64,000 nucleotides of DNA from JANRLF01 sp033762815 (GTDB lineage: Bacteria > Bacteroidota > Bacteroidia > Chitinophagales > CAIOSU01), in the NCBI GenBank assembly GCA_033762815.1, contig JANRLF010000008.1, positions 310,001-374,000 on the forward strand. The letters run 5' to 3'. Of this stretch, positions 18,082 to 25,561 are shown one piece after another. Under the pieces are notes generated by a model. That model saw only the letters and a program-made list of their open reading frames with translations, searched no databases and was not told the DNA's origin. The position numbers and the translations under genes were made by a program. The stretch's first letter is position 1. Every line of letters starts with the position of its first letter.

Positions 18082-19488
18082 TTAATAGTGACATTTTTGA
18101 CACTCAGTACCACCCATTTTCTCAACGGTAACCTTTTTCAGCTTACCAGCCTTTACTTCTTCTTGGTACTTGGCGAATGTTTTGTAATAACCATTTCCTG
18201 AAAAGTTGACTTCATGCTGGCGGTGACAGCTAATGCACCATCCCATGGACAAGGGAGAGTACTGGGTCATCACTTCCATGGTTTCAACTGGGCCGTGGCA
18301 AGTTTGGCAAGCCACGCCGCCAACCACCACGTGCTGGGAGTGGTTGAAGTAAACATGGTCGGGCAAGTTGTGGATACGTACCCATTCCAATGGTTTTTGT
18401 ATTTGATTGAGTACAGCTTGTATATCTTGTTCTGATGCACCTTGCTTATCATCTTTCAGCCATTGGCGGAAAATAGCCTCTGCATCTTTCTTAGGCATTT
18501 TGGCATAATTAGCAATGTACTGGCCAGTATTTGGGTCGAAACCGATAGAAGCAAAAATCTTGGTGATTTCCTTTCTTCCATAGCGGCCATTTTTAACCGC
18601 TTCGGTAATACCCTTATGGCAGTTCATACACGTGTTCACAGAAGGGATATTGGCATGCTTGCTCTTAGCGGCACCCGAGTGGCAGTACTTGCAATCAATT
18701 TTGTCAATACCAGCATGGATATCGTGCGGGAATTTCACGGGCTGAACCGGGGCGTAACCTTGTTGCCTACCTAAATTGATAGCACCTTGTACGGTGGCGT
18801 TACCAGCATAAATCAATAGAATCAAAATGACTATACCCCAAATTTTCCTGTTCTTATAAAAAGGAATAGGCTCTGGAAGCGGCACCCCGTCTTTTTCGGC
18901 TACCAACCTTTCCAAGGTACCTGATACCCTCCAAAGGATAATGGCAACTACCAATAAAACGGCTACCAATATATAAATGAAGTAATCGCCGTAAGGATTT
19001 TGTGGTGGATCCGGAGGTGTTGGCCCATCTGTTACTATCTCTTTCGGGCCAGTCTCCAAATAAGCTAGCAGGTCATTCAAATTACCGTCTGACAACTGCG
19101 GGAACTGCGTCATGGCAGTAGGAGCATAATTCTGTATTTTCACCGCATAGTCATAACCAGAATTCACTGGATCTTGCCAATTCTTGATCCAACGCTTCAT
19201 CCAACCCCTACCGTCAACCCCTTTAAACTCGCCAGCACCTTCCCATCTGCCAATCACCCCTTTCAAAGCAGGGCCAGTAAGGTTTCCTTCCCATTTGTGG
19301 CATGATGCGCAATTGGCATTGAACAATTCCAAGCCCTTGTCATAATTGCCTCCACCAGCTCCATCCGTAGTTGCTGCCGCACCATCGGTTGCCGCCATTG
19401 CATCTTGTGCAACTGCTAAGTTGAAAGGAGCATAAAATATAGTAAGGGAGAGTAACGTTATTAGAAAAACTAACTTTTTGAGCCTCAT
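18082..19488 (-). CDS. actA: Alternative Complex III subunit ActA, multiheme cytochrome c with extra N-terminal heme
   Basis: ActA collects electrons from ActB and hands them to ActE or the oxidase. The 468-residue protein has a signal peptide (cut near AVAQ), a monoheme domain (CASCH, residues 60-64), two membrane helices separated by a basic loop, and a pentaheme domain with CKYCH, CMNCH, CQTCH, CISCH and CQKCH. That makes six CxxCH motifs, one more than the pentaheme ActA first described in Rhodothermus. The ATG at 19488 is chosen because an in-frame upstream Met at 19539 falls inside the putative promoter at 19537-19567 and would spoil the signal peptide. It is the first gene of the cluster. 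Confidence 0.93.
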   Translation of the reverse strand: MRLKKLVFLITLLSLTIFYAPFNLAVAQDAMAATDGAAATTDGAGGGNYDKGLELFNANCASCHKWEGNLTGPALKGVIGRWEGAGEFKGVDGRGWMKRWIKNWQDPVNSGYDYAVKIQNYAPTAMTQFPQLSDGNLNDLLAYLETGPKEIVTDGPTPPDPPQNPYGDYFIYILVAVLLVVAIILWRVSGTLERLVAEKDGVPLPEPIPFYKNRKIWGIVILILLIYAGNATVQGAINLGRQQGYAPVQPVKFPHDIHAGIDKIDCKYCHSGAAKSKHANIPSVNTCMNCHKGITEAVKNGRYGRKEITKIFASIGFDPNTGQYIANYAKMPKKDAEAIFRQWLKDDKQGASEQDIQAVLNQIQKPLEWVRIHNLPDHVYFNHSQHVVVGGVACQTCHGPVETMEVMTQYSPLSMGWCISCHRQHEVNFSGNGYYKTFAKYQEEVKAGKLKKVTVEKMGGTECQKCHY

Positions 19489-19536
19489 GTTAACCGGAGT
19501 TTTCTCCTGATGTGTCAGAATATTGTCAAATCGGTG

Positions 19537-19567
19537 CAAAGTTAAGTACCAAATAGCGAACTACCAA
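19537..19567 (-). promoter_or_regulatory. Promoter of the act-cox cluster
   Basis: Read on the minus strand, TTG at 19567-19565 is followed after 20 bases by TAACTTTG (19544-19537), a perfect match to the Bacteroidota -7 consensus TAnnTTTG. Transcription would start near 19530, giving a leader of about 40 bases before actA. No other comparable site was noticed before the downstream genes, which are tightly packed. Confidence 0.65.
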
Positions 19568-19707
19568 CAAATAATTGTAAAAATTCGTTGTTTAGAATCG
19601 CTCTAAACTTTGATAATAATTGATTGATTTTCTGCTATTTGTGCGTTCTAATTTATTTAACTTTGAGGGATAGGGATATTGACCCAAAGTAGATAAGCAT
19701 AAAATGA

Positions 19708-19733
19708 CAAAAGCCCTCTAACGAGGGCTTTTG
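19708..19733 (-). terminator. Intrinsic terminator of atpDC
   Basis: A perfect 11-bp stem CAAAAGCCCTC / GAGGGCTTTTG with loop TAAC lies 26 bases after the atpC stop on the minus strand. Both flanks give U-rich tails, so it could also work on the plus strand, where a TAACTTTG box sits 43 bases upstream. Confidence 0.8.
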
Positions 19734-19758
19734 AATATCATCGGAAAAATGGGAAAAA

Positions 19759-20004
19759 TTACATAGTTGCACCTTCCACCAGCACGGTCACCTTACCATC
19801 CAAGCACTCCACAAAACCGCTCTTGATGCCGATAGTTTTTGCAGTTGTTCCTGTATTTATCCTTAACTCACCCTCTGACAAAGCCGAAACGATGGGAGCA
19901 TGGTGATCCAAGATTTCGAAAGAACCATCAATGCCTGGCAACTGCACGCCTTTGGCCTCATCGTCAAAAATCTTCTTCTCGGGTGTCAGTATCGTTAGTT
20001 GCAT
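19759..20004 (-). CDS. atpC: ATP synthase F1 epsilon subunit (short form)
   Basis: Epsilon links the F1 gamma shaft to the c-ring and can inhibit ATP hydrolysis. The 81-residue protein contains the N-terminal beta-sandwich domain (LTILTPEKKIFD, GSFEILDHHAPIVSAL) but lacks the two C-terminal helices of about 50 residues found in E. coli epsilon. This short form is common in Bacteroidota. The ATG at 20004 is preferred over an in-frame TTG three codons upstream. It follows atpD by 88 bases and is closed by the terminator at 19708. Confidence 0.93.
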   Translation of the reverse strand: MQLTILTPEKKIFDDEAKGVQLPGIDGSFEILDHHAPIVSALSEGELRINTGTTAKTIGIKSGFVECLDGKVTVLVEGATM

Positions 20005-20011
20005 GTTGTAC

Positions 20012-20098
20012 AATTTGAAGATTTGATGGTCTGGGAATTTGAAAATGCTTTTGAAAATCAGTACCTAATTATCTTATTTTCAAATCTCCAAATTAGTT
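20012..20098. repeat. Inverted ATTTGAAAAT repeats between atpD and atpC
   Basis: The 88-base atpD-atpC spacer contains ATTTGAAAAT (20037-20046) and its exact complement ATTTTCAAAT (20076-20085), plus further TTTGAA-like words at 20012-20028 and 20050-20057. Similar words recur at 28088-28121, so this looks like a dispersed AT-rich repeat. It could form a hairpin in the atpDC message and set the atpD:atpC ratio, which is inference. Confidence 0.55.
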
Positions 20099-21592
20099 TC
20101 CTGCCAGCATTTTCTTGCCTTTCTCGATGGCATCATCAATACTACCTACCAAGTTGAAAGCAGCTTCAGGATATTCATCCACTTCGCCGTCCATAATCAT
20201 GTTAAAGCCACGGATGGTTTCTTCAATGGGTACCAATACACCCTTCAAACCGGTGAACTGCTCTGCCACGTGGAAAGGTTGCGACAGGAAACGCTGTACC
20301 CTACGAGCACGGTGTACCACCAACTTATCTTCCTCGCTCAATTCTTCCATACCCAAAATGGCAATAATGTCTTGTAGCTCCTTATAACGTTGCAAAATTT
20401 GCTTCACACGCTGTGCGCAGTTGTAGTGGGCATCGCCCAATACTTGCGGGTTCAAAATCCTAGAAGTAGAATCCAATGGGTCAACCGCAGGGTAAATGCC
20501 TAACTCGGCAATTTTACGGCTCAATACCGTGGTAGCATCCAAGTGGGCAAAAGTAGTAGCCGGAGCAGGGTCGGTCAAGTCATCCGCAGGAACATATACG
20601 GCCTGTACCGAGGTGATAGAACCACGCTTGGTAGAAGTAATACGCTCTTGCATCAAGCCCATCTCGGTGGCCAAGGTAGGCTGGTAACCCACCGCTGATG
20701 GCATACGGCCCAATAGAGCCGACACCTCGGAACCTGCCTGTGTGAAACGGAAAATATTATCGATAAAGAAAAGGATATCCTTTCCACCGCTGCCTTCCTC
20801 ACCATCGCGGAAATATTCGGCCACCGTCAAACCTGACAAGGCAACACGGGCACGGGCACCGGGAGGTTCGTTCATCTGCCCGAAAATGAAAGTAGCTTTT
20901 GAATCTTTCAGCTCTTCCTTGTTTACTGCCGAAAGGTCCCAGCCGCCTTCTTCCATGGAATGCATGAAGCCTTCGCCATATTTAATGATACCAGCTTCCA
21001 ACATTTCGCGCATCAAGTCGTTTCCTTCGCGGGTACGCTCACCAACGCCTGCAAACACCGAAAGGCCATCGTAACCTTTAGCAATGTTGTTGATCAATTC
21101 CTGAATCAACACCGTTTTACCTACACCAGCACCACCGAACAAACCGATTTTACCACCTTTCGCATAAGGCTCAATCAAGTCAATTACTTTAATACCGGTA
21201 TATAATACCTCTGTCTCCGTAGAAAGGTCTTCGAAACGAGGGGGTTTGCGGTGGATGGGGTAAGAGCGGCCAGTATTCACTTCGCCGATACCATCAATAG
21301 CCTCGCCCACTACATTGAACAAGCGGCCTTTGATGGCATCGCCCACGGGCATAGCAATGGGCTCGCCCTTATCTACTACCTGCATGCCGCGTACCAAACC
21401 ATCCGTTGAGTCCATAGCGATGGCACGAACACTGTCTTCGCCCAAGTGCTGCTGGCATTCCAACACCACTTTTTGACCATTTTCCCTTACTACTTCAAGG
21501 GAGTTAAGGATTTTCGGAAGAGAACCTTGACCGGTAAAACTCACGTCCACCACTGGACCGATAACTTGTTTTATTTTGCCTATGTTAGCCAT
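20093..21592 (-). CDS. atpD: ATP synthase F1 beta subunit
   Basis: The catalytic subunit of F1-ATPase. The 499-residue protein contains the P-loop GGAGVGKT (residues 153-160), the catalytic glutamate region GERTREGNDL, the Walker B region ILFFIDNIFRF, ALLGRMPSAVGYQPTLATEMG (cited as MPSAVGYQPTL) and the ATP synthase alpha/beta signature PAVDPLDSTS. Length is normal. It forms a two-gene unit with atpC and has its own promoter; the other ATP synthase genes are not in the window, which is a common split in Bacteroidota. Confidence 0.98.
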   Translation of the reverse strand: MANIGKIKQVIGPVVDVSFTGQGSLPKILNSLEVVRENGQKVVLECQQHLGEDSVRAIAMDSTDGLVRGMQVVDKGEPIAMPVGDAIKGRLFNVVGEAIDGIGEVNTGRSYPIHRKPPRFEDLSTETEVLYTGIKVIDLIEPYAKGGKIGLFGGAGVGKTVLIQELINNIAKGYDGLSVFAGVGERTREGNDLMREMLEAGIIKYGEGFMHSMEEGGWDLSAVNKEELKDSKATFIFGQMNEPPGARARVALSGLTVAEYFRDGEEGSGGKDILFFIDNIFRFTQAGSEVSALLGRMPSAVGYQPTLATEMGLMQERITSTKRGSITSVQAVYVPADDLTDPAPATTFAHLDATTVLSRKIAELGIYPAVDPLDSTSRILNPQVLGDAHYNCAQRVKQILQRYKELQDIIAILGMEELSEEDKLVVHRARRVQRFLSQPFHVAEQFTGLKGVLVPIEETIRGFNMIMDGEVDEYPEAAFNLVGSIDDAIEKGKKMLAGN

Positions 21593-21632
21593 TATAGCGG
21601 GTTTATCAGAGCGACAATTTCAATTTGCGCTG

Positions 21633-21663
21633 CAAAATTACGCTAAGTGCTCGGATAAACAAA
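21633..21663 (-). promoter_or_regulatory. Promoter of atpDC
   Basis: On the minus strand TTTG (21663-21660) is followed by a 19-base gap and TAATTTTG (21640-21633), both elements matching the Bacteroidota consensus at ideal spacing. Transcription would start near 21626, about 34 bases before the atpD ATG. Confidence 0.7.
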
Positions 21664-21710
21664 ACTTAGGGCGGATTTAAACTAGAATTAAACTTTGCCG
21701 TGCAGCAGAT

Positions 21711-22133
21711 TTACAGCTCATCCTCCGCTGGTTGGTATTTGCAGATTAAGTCGCCCATGGCAATAATATCATCAATCACTGCATCCACCTTGCTATTGGT
21801 ACTGATGGTGGCAATCATATTCAGCGCAAACCGAAGCCATGACCATACTTTTTCAAACAACAATGATAGGCGTGTTTGGTCTTGATTGCCCGCATTTCCT
21901 GCTGCTATACGTTCCCCAATGCTAGTGATTTCCTCAATCACCCTGTCGCCACGTTCCCTAGTGATGGTTTTCATCAGTTCAAGTGCCATTTTCAAGAAGG
22001 GCCACAAATGGGCAAAATGCCTGATCAAATCCTCATGGCTCTTGATTTCCTTAAAGTTGAATTGCCCGCTTAGTGCAGCCAATTTGCTGATACGCTCTCT
22101 GCGCAGTTTTCTTCTTTCCCTTAGTTTCATCAT
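21711..22133 (-). CDS. Unknown protein with an internal duplication
   Basis: This 140-residue protein is not recognised. It begins with a very basic stretch (KLRERRKLRRERISK) and then contains two copies of a roughly 35-residue helical unit: LWPFLKMALELMKTITRERG...IGERI (about residues 43-78) and VWSWLRFALNMIATISTNSK...MGDLI (about 92-127). The spacing between the matching W, F/L, D and I positions is the same in both. The ends of each unit are acidic and amphipathic, and a paired-helix fold is likely. It has no signal peptide. It lies next to the restriction-modification island and may belong to it. Confidence 0.6.
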   Translation of the reverse strand: MMKLRERRKLRRERISKLAALSGQFNFKEIKSHEDLIRHFAHLWPFLKMALELMKTITRERGDRVIEEITSIGERIAAGNAGNQDQTRLSLLFEKVWSWLRFALNMIATISTNSKVDAVIDDIIAMGDLICKYQPAEDEL

Positions 22134-22264
22134 GGTTTGTTTTATACAAAGGGTCGGTATTTAAGGTACACATTACAAGCATTCACCTGTTCCAAATCAG
22201 TCACAACGCTGCAATTGGCACAGTATGTGGGCTTTATGCCTCACACACAGCCAAACCTATACGC

Positions 22265-22405
22265 ATGAAAAATCGTGAAACACAGTCTCGCAAAGGCTTT
22301 GATGGGCTTTTGCAACGGCAAAACGAAACCAAACATATCAGCGAATTGCAGAAAATATTCGAGGATATGATGACCCACCGGGGTGGTGGTTACCCACGAG
22401 CCTAA
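22265..22405 (+). CDS. Possible 46-residue protein upstream of hsdM
   Basis: A short frame (ATG 22265, TAA 22403-22405) encodes a hydrophilic peptide beginning MKNRETQSRKGFDGLLQRQN and ending RGGGYPRA, with a likely helix KHISELQKIFEDMM. Its start codon lies within one of three copies of ACGCATGA found before hsdM. I do not recognise the sequence. The amino-acid composition looks coding, but no homologue or ribosome site can be shown, so this is a candidate only. Confidence 0.35.
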   Translation: MKNRETQSRKGFDGLLQRQNETKHISELQKIFEDMMTHRGGGYPRA

Positions 22406-22497
22406 ACCCGCTTGTAAGGGCAAATGCCTGCAATTACAGCCCCCGCCTTTAGTCGGACACCGTCAGTTGTAAACCAGCGACAGCTTGGGCATTTTTT

Positions 22498-22530
22498 ACG
22501 CATGAATAATTTTACATTTTTATCATGCGT
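22498..22530. promoter_or_regulatory. Inverted repeat before hsdM (possible operator)
   Basis: ACGCATGA (22498-22505) and its exact complement TCATGCGT (22523-22530) flank a 17-base AT-rich spacer. A third copy, ACGCATGA, lies at 22261-22268. The repeat covers the place where the -33 element of the hsdM promoter should be, five bases upstream of the -7 box at 22535. This fits a repressor or controller site, but no regulator gene is identified. Confidence 0.5.
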
Positions 22531-22534
22531 TTGT

Positions 22535-22542
22535 TACTTTTG
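22535..22542 (+). promoter_or_regulatory. -7 element of the hsdM promoter
   Basis: TACTTTTG matches TAnnTTTG and ends 17 bases before the hsdM ATG, so transcription would start about ten bases before the gene. No TTG is found at the usual -33 distance, where the ACGCATGA inverted repeat lies instead; the promoter may therefore be weak or activator dependent. Confidence 0.5.
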
Positions 22543-22559
22543 TTATCCAATCAACTGGC

Positions 22560-24017
22560 ATGTTTGAACAAACCTTCAAGAATATCGACGATATCCTGTA
22601 TAAGGATTCGGGGGCAGATAGTGAATTGGATTATATAGAACAAACTTCTTGGGTCATGTTCCTCCGCTATCTGGACGAACTGGAAAGCCAAAAGGCTGAT
22701 GAGGCCGAACTTCAAGGCAAAGACTACCAATATATACTGGATTACCCCTACCGATGGAATACCTGGGCCATGCCCAAAAACGACAAGGGCGAACTGGACC
22801 ACCACAAAACCATGACGGGGCCCGATCTGGTAAAGTTTGTTGACCAAGATTTGTTCCCGTACTTGGCGGGCTTTAAGCAAAAAGCTGCCGACCGCCCCAA
22901 AACCATTGAGTACAAAATAGGGGAGATTTTCAGCGAACTGAGCAACAAGGTAAAGAGCGGCTACAACCTGCGCGAAGTGCTGGAGTATGCTGATGAGCTG
23001 CCCTTCCGCAGTAGCAAAGACAAGCACGAGCTTAGCCACCTGTACGAAACCAAGATAAAGAACATGGGCAATGCCGGGCGCAACGGCGGGCAGTACTACA
23101 CCCCGCGCCCGCTTATCCGCGCCATGGTGCAGGTGGTTGACCCACGCATTGAAGACACCGTGTACGACGGGGCCGTGGGCTCGGCGGGCTTCCTGTGCGA
23201 GGCATATGAGTACATAAAGGAGCGGATGCCCCAAAACACCGCCAACCTGAAAAAGCTACAGGAGAACACCTTTTACGGCAAGGAGAAAAAGAACCTGGCC
23301 TACATCATCGGTATCATGAACATGATACTGCACGGCATTGAGGCACCCAACATAGTGCATACCAACACGCTGAACGAAAACCTGGCCGACATACAGGAGC
23401 GCGACCGCCACAGCGTGATACTGGCCAACCCGCCCTTTGGCGGCAAAGAGCGCCCCGAGGTGCAGAGCAACTTCCCGATAAAGACGGGCGAAACGGCCTT
23501 CCTCTTTTTGCAGCACTTTATTAAAATGCTGAAAACCGGCGGCAGGGCGGCCGTGGTTATCAAAAACACCTTTTTGAGCAATACCGACAATGCCAGCGTA
23601 AGCCTGCGCAAGCACCTGCTGGAAAGCTGCAACCTGCATACCGTGCTGGATATGCCGCAGGGCACCTTTCAAGGGGCGGGCGTAAAAACGGTGGTGCTAT
23701 TTTTTGACAAGGGCGAGCCTACCCGCGATATTTGGTACTACCAGCTAAACCCCGGCCGCAGCATGGGCAAAACCAATGCCTTGAACGACGATGACATGGC
23801 CGACTTTGTGGCCCTGCAACGCCAGCGCAAAACCAGCCGCAACAGTTGGCTGCTGCCCGTGGCGCAGGTAAATACCGCCACCTACGACCTGAGCGTGAAG
23901 AACCCCAACGCCCCCGAGGAAGCCCCCCTGCGCAGCCCGCAGGAGATACTGGCCGAAATGGAAGCCCTGGATGCCGAAACCGCCGAGCTATTGAACAGCA
24001 TAAAGGAGTTGCTATGA
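22560..24017 (+). CDS. hsdM: Type I restriction-modification DNA methyltransferase subunit
   Basis: HsdM methylates adenine in the site recognised by HsdS. The 485-residue protein has the N-terminal HsdM helical domain (FKNIDDILYKDSG...), the SAM-binding motif I in the variant form YDGAVGSAGFL near residue 200, and the catalytic NPPF motif (ANPPFGG) near 293. Its stop overlaps the hsdS ATG (ATGA). The gene is visibly richer in G+C than the surrounding chromosomal genes and uses GCC, GGC and CTG codons heavily, a sign of transfer. Confidence 0.95.
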   Translation: MFEQTFKNIDDILYKDSGADSELDYIEQTSWVMFLRYLDELESQKADEAELQGKDYQYILDYPYRWNTWAMPKNDKGELDHHKTMTGPDLVKFVDQDLFPYLAGFKQKAADRPKTIEYKIGEIFSELSNKVKSGYNLREVLEYADELPFRSSKDKHELSHLYETKIKNMGNAGRNGGQYYTPRPLIRAMVQVVDPRIEDTVYDGAVGSAGFLCEAYEYIKERMPQNTANLKKLQENTFYGKEKKNLAYIIGIMNMILHGIEAPNIVHTNTLNENLADIQERDRHSVILANPPFGGKERPEVQSNFPIKTGETAFLFLQHFIKMLKTGGRAAVVIKNTFLSNTDNASVSLRKHLLESCNLHTVLDMPQGTFQGAGVKTVVLFFDKGEPTRDIWYYQLNPGRSMGKTNALNDDDMADFVALQRQRKTSRNSWLLPVAQVNTATYDLSVKNPNAPEEAPLRSPQEILAEMEALDAETAELLNSIKELL

Positions 24018-25162
24018 AGGGGTGGGAGAGAAAAAGATTGGGAGAGGTCTGCGACCTAATTGCTCGAGGTATAGCACCTAAATATATAGAAGAAGGAGGG
24101 ATTCCTGTAATAAATCAAAAATGCGTTAGGGATCATAAAGTCGATTTATCTCAATCTAGAATACATGACATCACAAGTAAACCAATAAATAGGGAACGTC
24201 TTATCCAAACTGGGGATGTGCTTATAAATTCTACAGGCGTCGGAACACTGGGTAGAGTAGCTCAAGTAAAATATGTACTATCAGATACGACTATAGATAC
24301 CCACGTTACTATAGTGAGACCTAAACAAGGTCTTTTCTTTCTGGACTTCTTTGGGTACGCCCTAATTAATATAGAAAAGGTGATCGCTCTTAGCGGAGAA
24401 GGGGCTAGCGGCCAAACGGAATTATCTCGAACTAAGTTAAAAGAAGAATTTTATATTGAGTATCCTACTTCTATTGAAGCGCAACAACGCATCGTAGTCA
24501 TACTGGACGAGGCATTTGCGGCCATAGACCAAGCCAAAACCAACCTGGAGCGCAACCTACAAAACGCCCGCGACCTCTTCCAAAGCCGCCTCAACCAAAT
24601 TTTTACCGAGAAAGGAGATGGATGGGTGGAGAAAAGATTTAGTGAATGTTTGAAGCTTAGTAGTGGTGATGGCTTAACAGCAAAAAATATGATCGCTGGT
24701 GTTTTTCCAGTGTATGGGGGTAATGGGATAGCGGGTTATCATAATGCTTATAACTTTGATGGAACTAACATTGTGATTGGTCGAGTTGGTGCGTTATGCG
24801 GAAATGTACGAGTAGTTGAAGGTAAATTTTGGTTAACAGATAATGCATTTCGAATTACCAATTATAACCATCAGTTTGACCCATATTTCCTAACATATTT
24901 ACTTAACTATAAAAACTTGTTAAGCTACGCACGACAAGCCGCACAACCCGTAATTTCTAATTCATCATTAAAAGATGTAAAAATTGAGTTTCCACTTTCT
25001 TTGGAGGAACAGAAACAAGTAGTTGCGGAACTGGATAACCTTTTCGAGAGAACAAAAGAGTATGGCGATAAAGTAGAGGAGAAACTCGATTACCTGAACA
25101 CCCTCAAACAATCCCTTTTGCAAAAAGCCTTTAGCGGGGAGCTGCCCATGCAACTTGTTTAA
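24014..25162 (+). CDS. hsdS: Type I restriction-modification specificity subunit
   Basis: HsdS gives the system its bipartite DNA target. The 382-residue protein begins at the ATG overlapping the hsdM stop; a longer upstream reading is only an alternative frame of hsdM. It has two target-recognition domains (about residues 1-150 and 200-330), each followed by a conserved helical spacer (AQQRIVVILDEAFAAIDQAK near 155-175 and EEQKQVVAELDNLFERTKEY near 335-355). The recognition domains are AT-rich while the spacers have the G+C-rich style of hsdM, so the domains look exchanged by recombination. Confidence 0.93.
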   Translation: MKGWERKRLGEVCDLIARGIAPKYIEEGGIPVINQKCVRDHKVDLSQSRIHDITSKPINRERLIQTGDVLINSTGVGTLGRVAQVKYVLSDTTIDTHVTIVRPKQGLFFLDFFGYALINIEKVIALSGEGASGQTELSRTKLKEEFYIEYPTSIEAQQRIVVILDEAFAAIDQAKTNLERNLQNARDLFQSRLNQIFTEKGDGWVEKRFSECLKLSSGDGLTAKNMIAGVFPVYGGNGIAGYHNAYNFDGTNIVIGRVGALCGNVRVVEGKFWLTDNAFRITNYNHQFDPYFLTYLLNYKNLLSYARQAAQPVISNSSLKDVKIEFPLSLEEQKQVVAELDNLFERTKEYGDKVEEKLDYLNTLKQSLLQKAFSGELPMQLV

Positions 25163-25171
25163 ACTAACACT

Positions 25172-25561
25172 ATGAACCCTGAATTAAGAAACTTATTAGC
25201 TCAACTTAACTTTGAGACTCTTCAGAATTTTTTGCCTTGTTTTTATGATGCTCCGAATGAGATACAATTTAGAATTGGGCTACAAAATGAGGGGCCATAT
25301 ATTAAATTTTATCCAGAGTTAGTGGATAATTACTATCTAGAGATATGTAATCAAGCTGGTCAAAACGTATTTTTTATGGTCACTTTAGATTCAGAAGCAT
25401 TTCCTATATGCCAAAGAATACATCAAGACATTCGTAGACTCTGCGCAAACATAAACTATTTCAATCTTGTAAATCAGCAAATTTTAGTTAGGCGAGGAAA
25501 TATACAGCAAATAGTTGATCCAATTATTCAAAGGATAGGTTTAGGAAATATAATACCATGA
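25172..25561 (+). CDS. Unknown protein encoded inside the hsd operon
   Basis: A 129-residue protein of unknown family lies between hsdS (9-base gap) and hsdR (4-base ATGA overlap). It has no signal peptide or membrane helix; the sequence is rich in Asn, Gln, Ile and aromatic residues, with a central beta-like segment (YYLEICNQAGQNVFFMVTL, cited as YYLEICNQAG). Base composition is AT-rich like the hsdS recognition domains and unlike hsdM and hsdR. Translation coupling to hsdR suggests it is expressed with the system, but its role (immunity, regulation or cargo) is unknown. Confidence 0.7.
   Translation: MNPELRNLLAQLNFETLQNFLPCFYDAPNEIQFRIGLQNEGPYIKFYPELVDNYYLEICNQAGQNVFFMVTLDSEAFPICQRIHQDIRRLCANINYFNLVNQQILVRRGNIQQIVDPIIQRIGLGNIIP

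Noticed and set aside
22551..23234. Long minus-strand frame opposite hsdM
   Set aside because: It arises from the G+C-rich codon use of hsdM; hsdM has clear family motifs and the antisense product has none.
23846..24013. Upstream extension of hsdS
   Set aside because: It is an alternative frame of hsdM; the ATG overlapping the hsdM stop gives a normal HsdS start.
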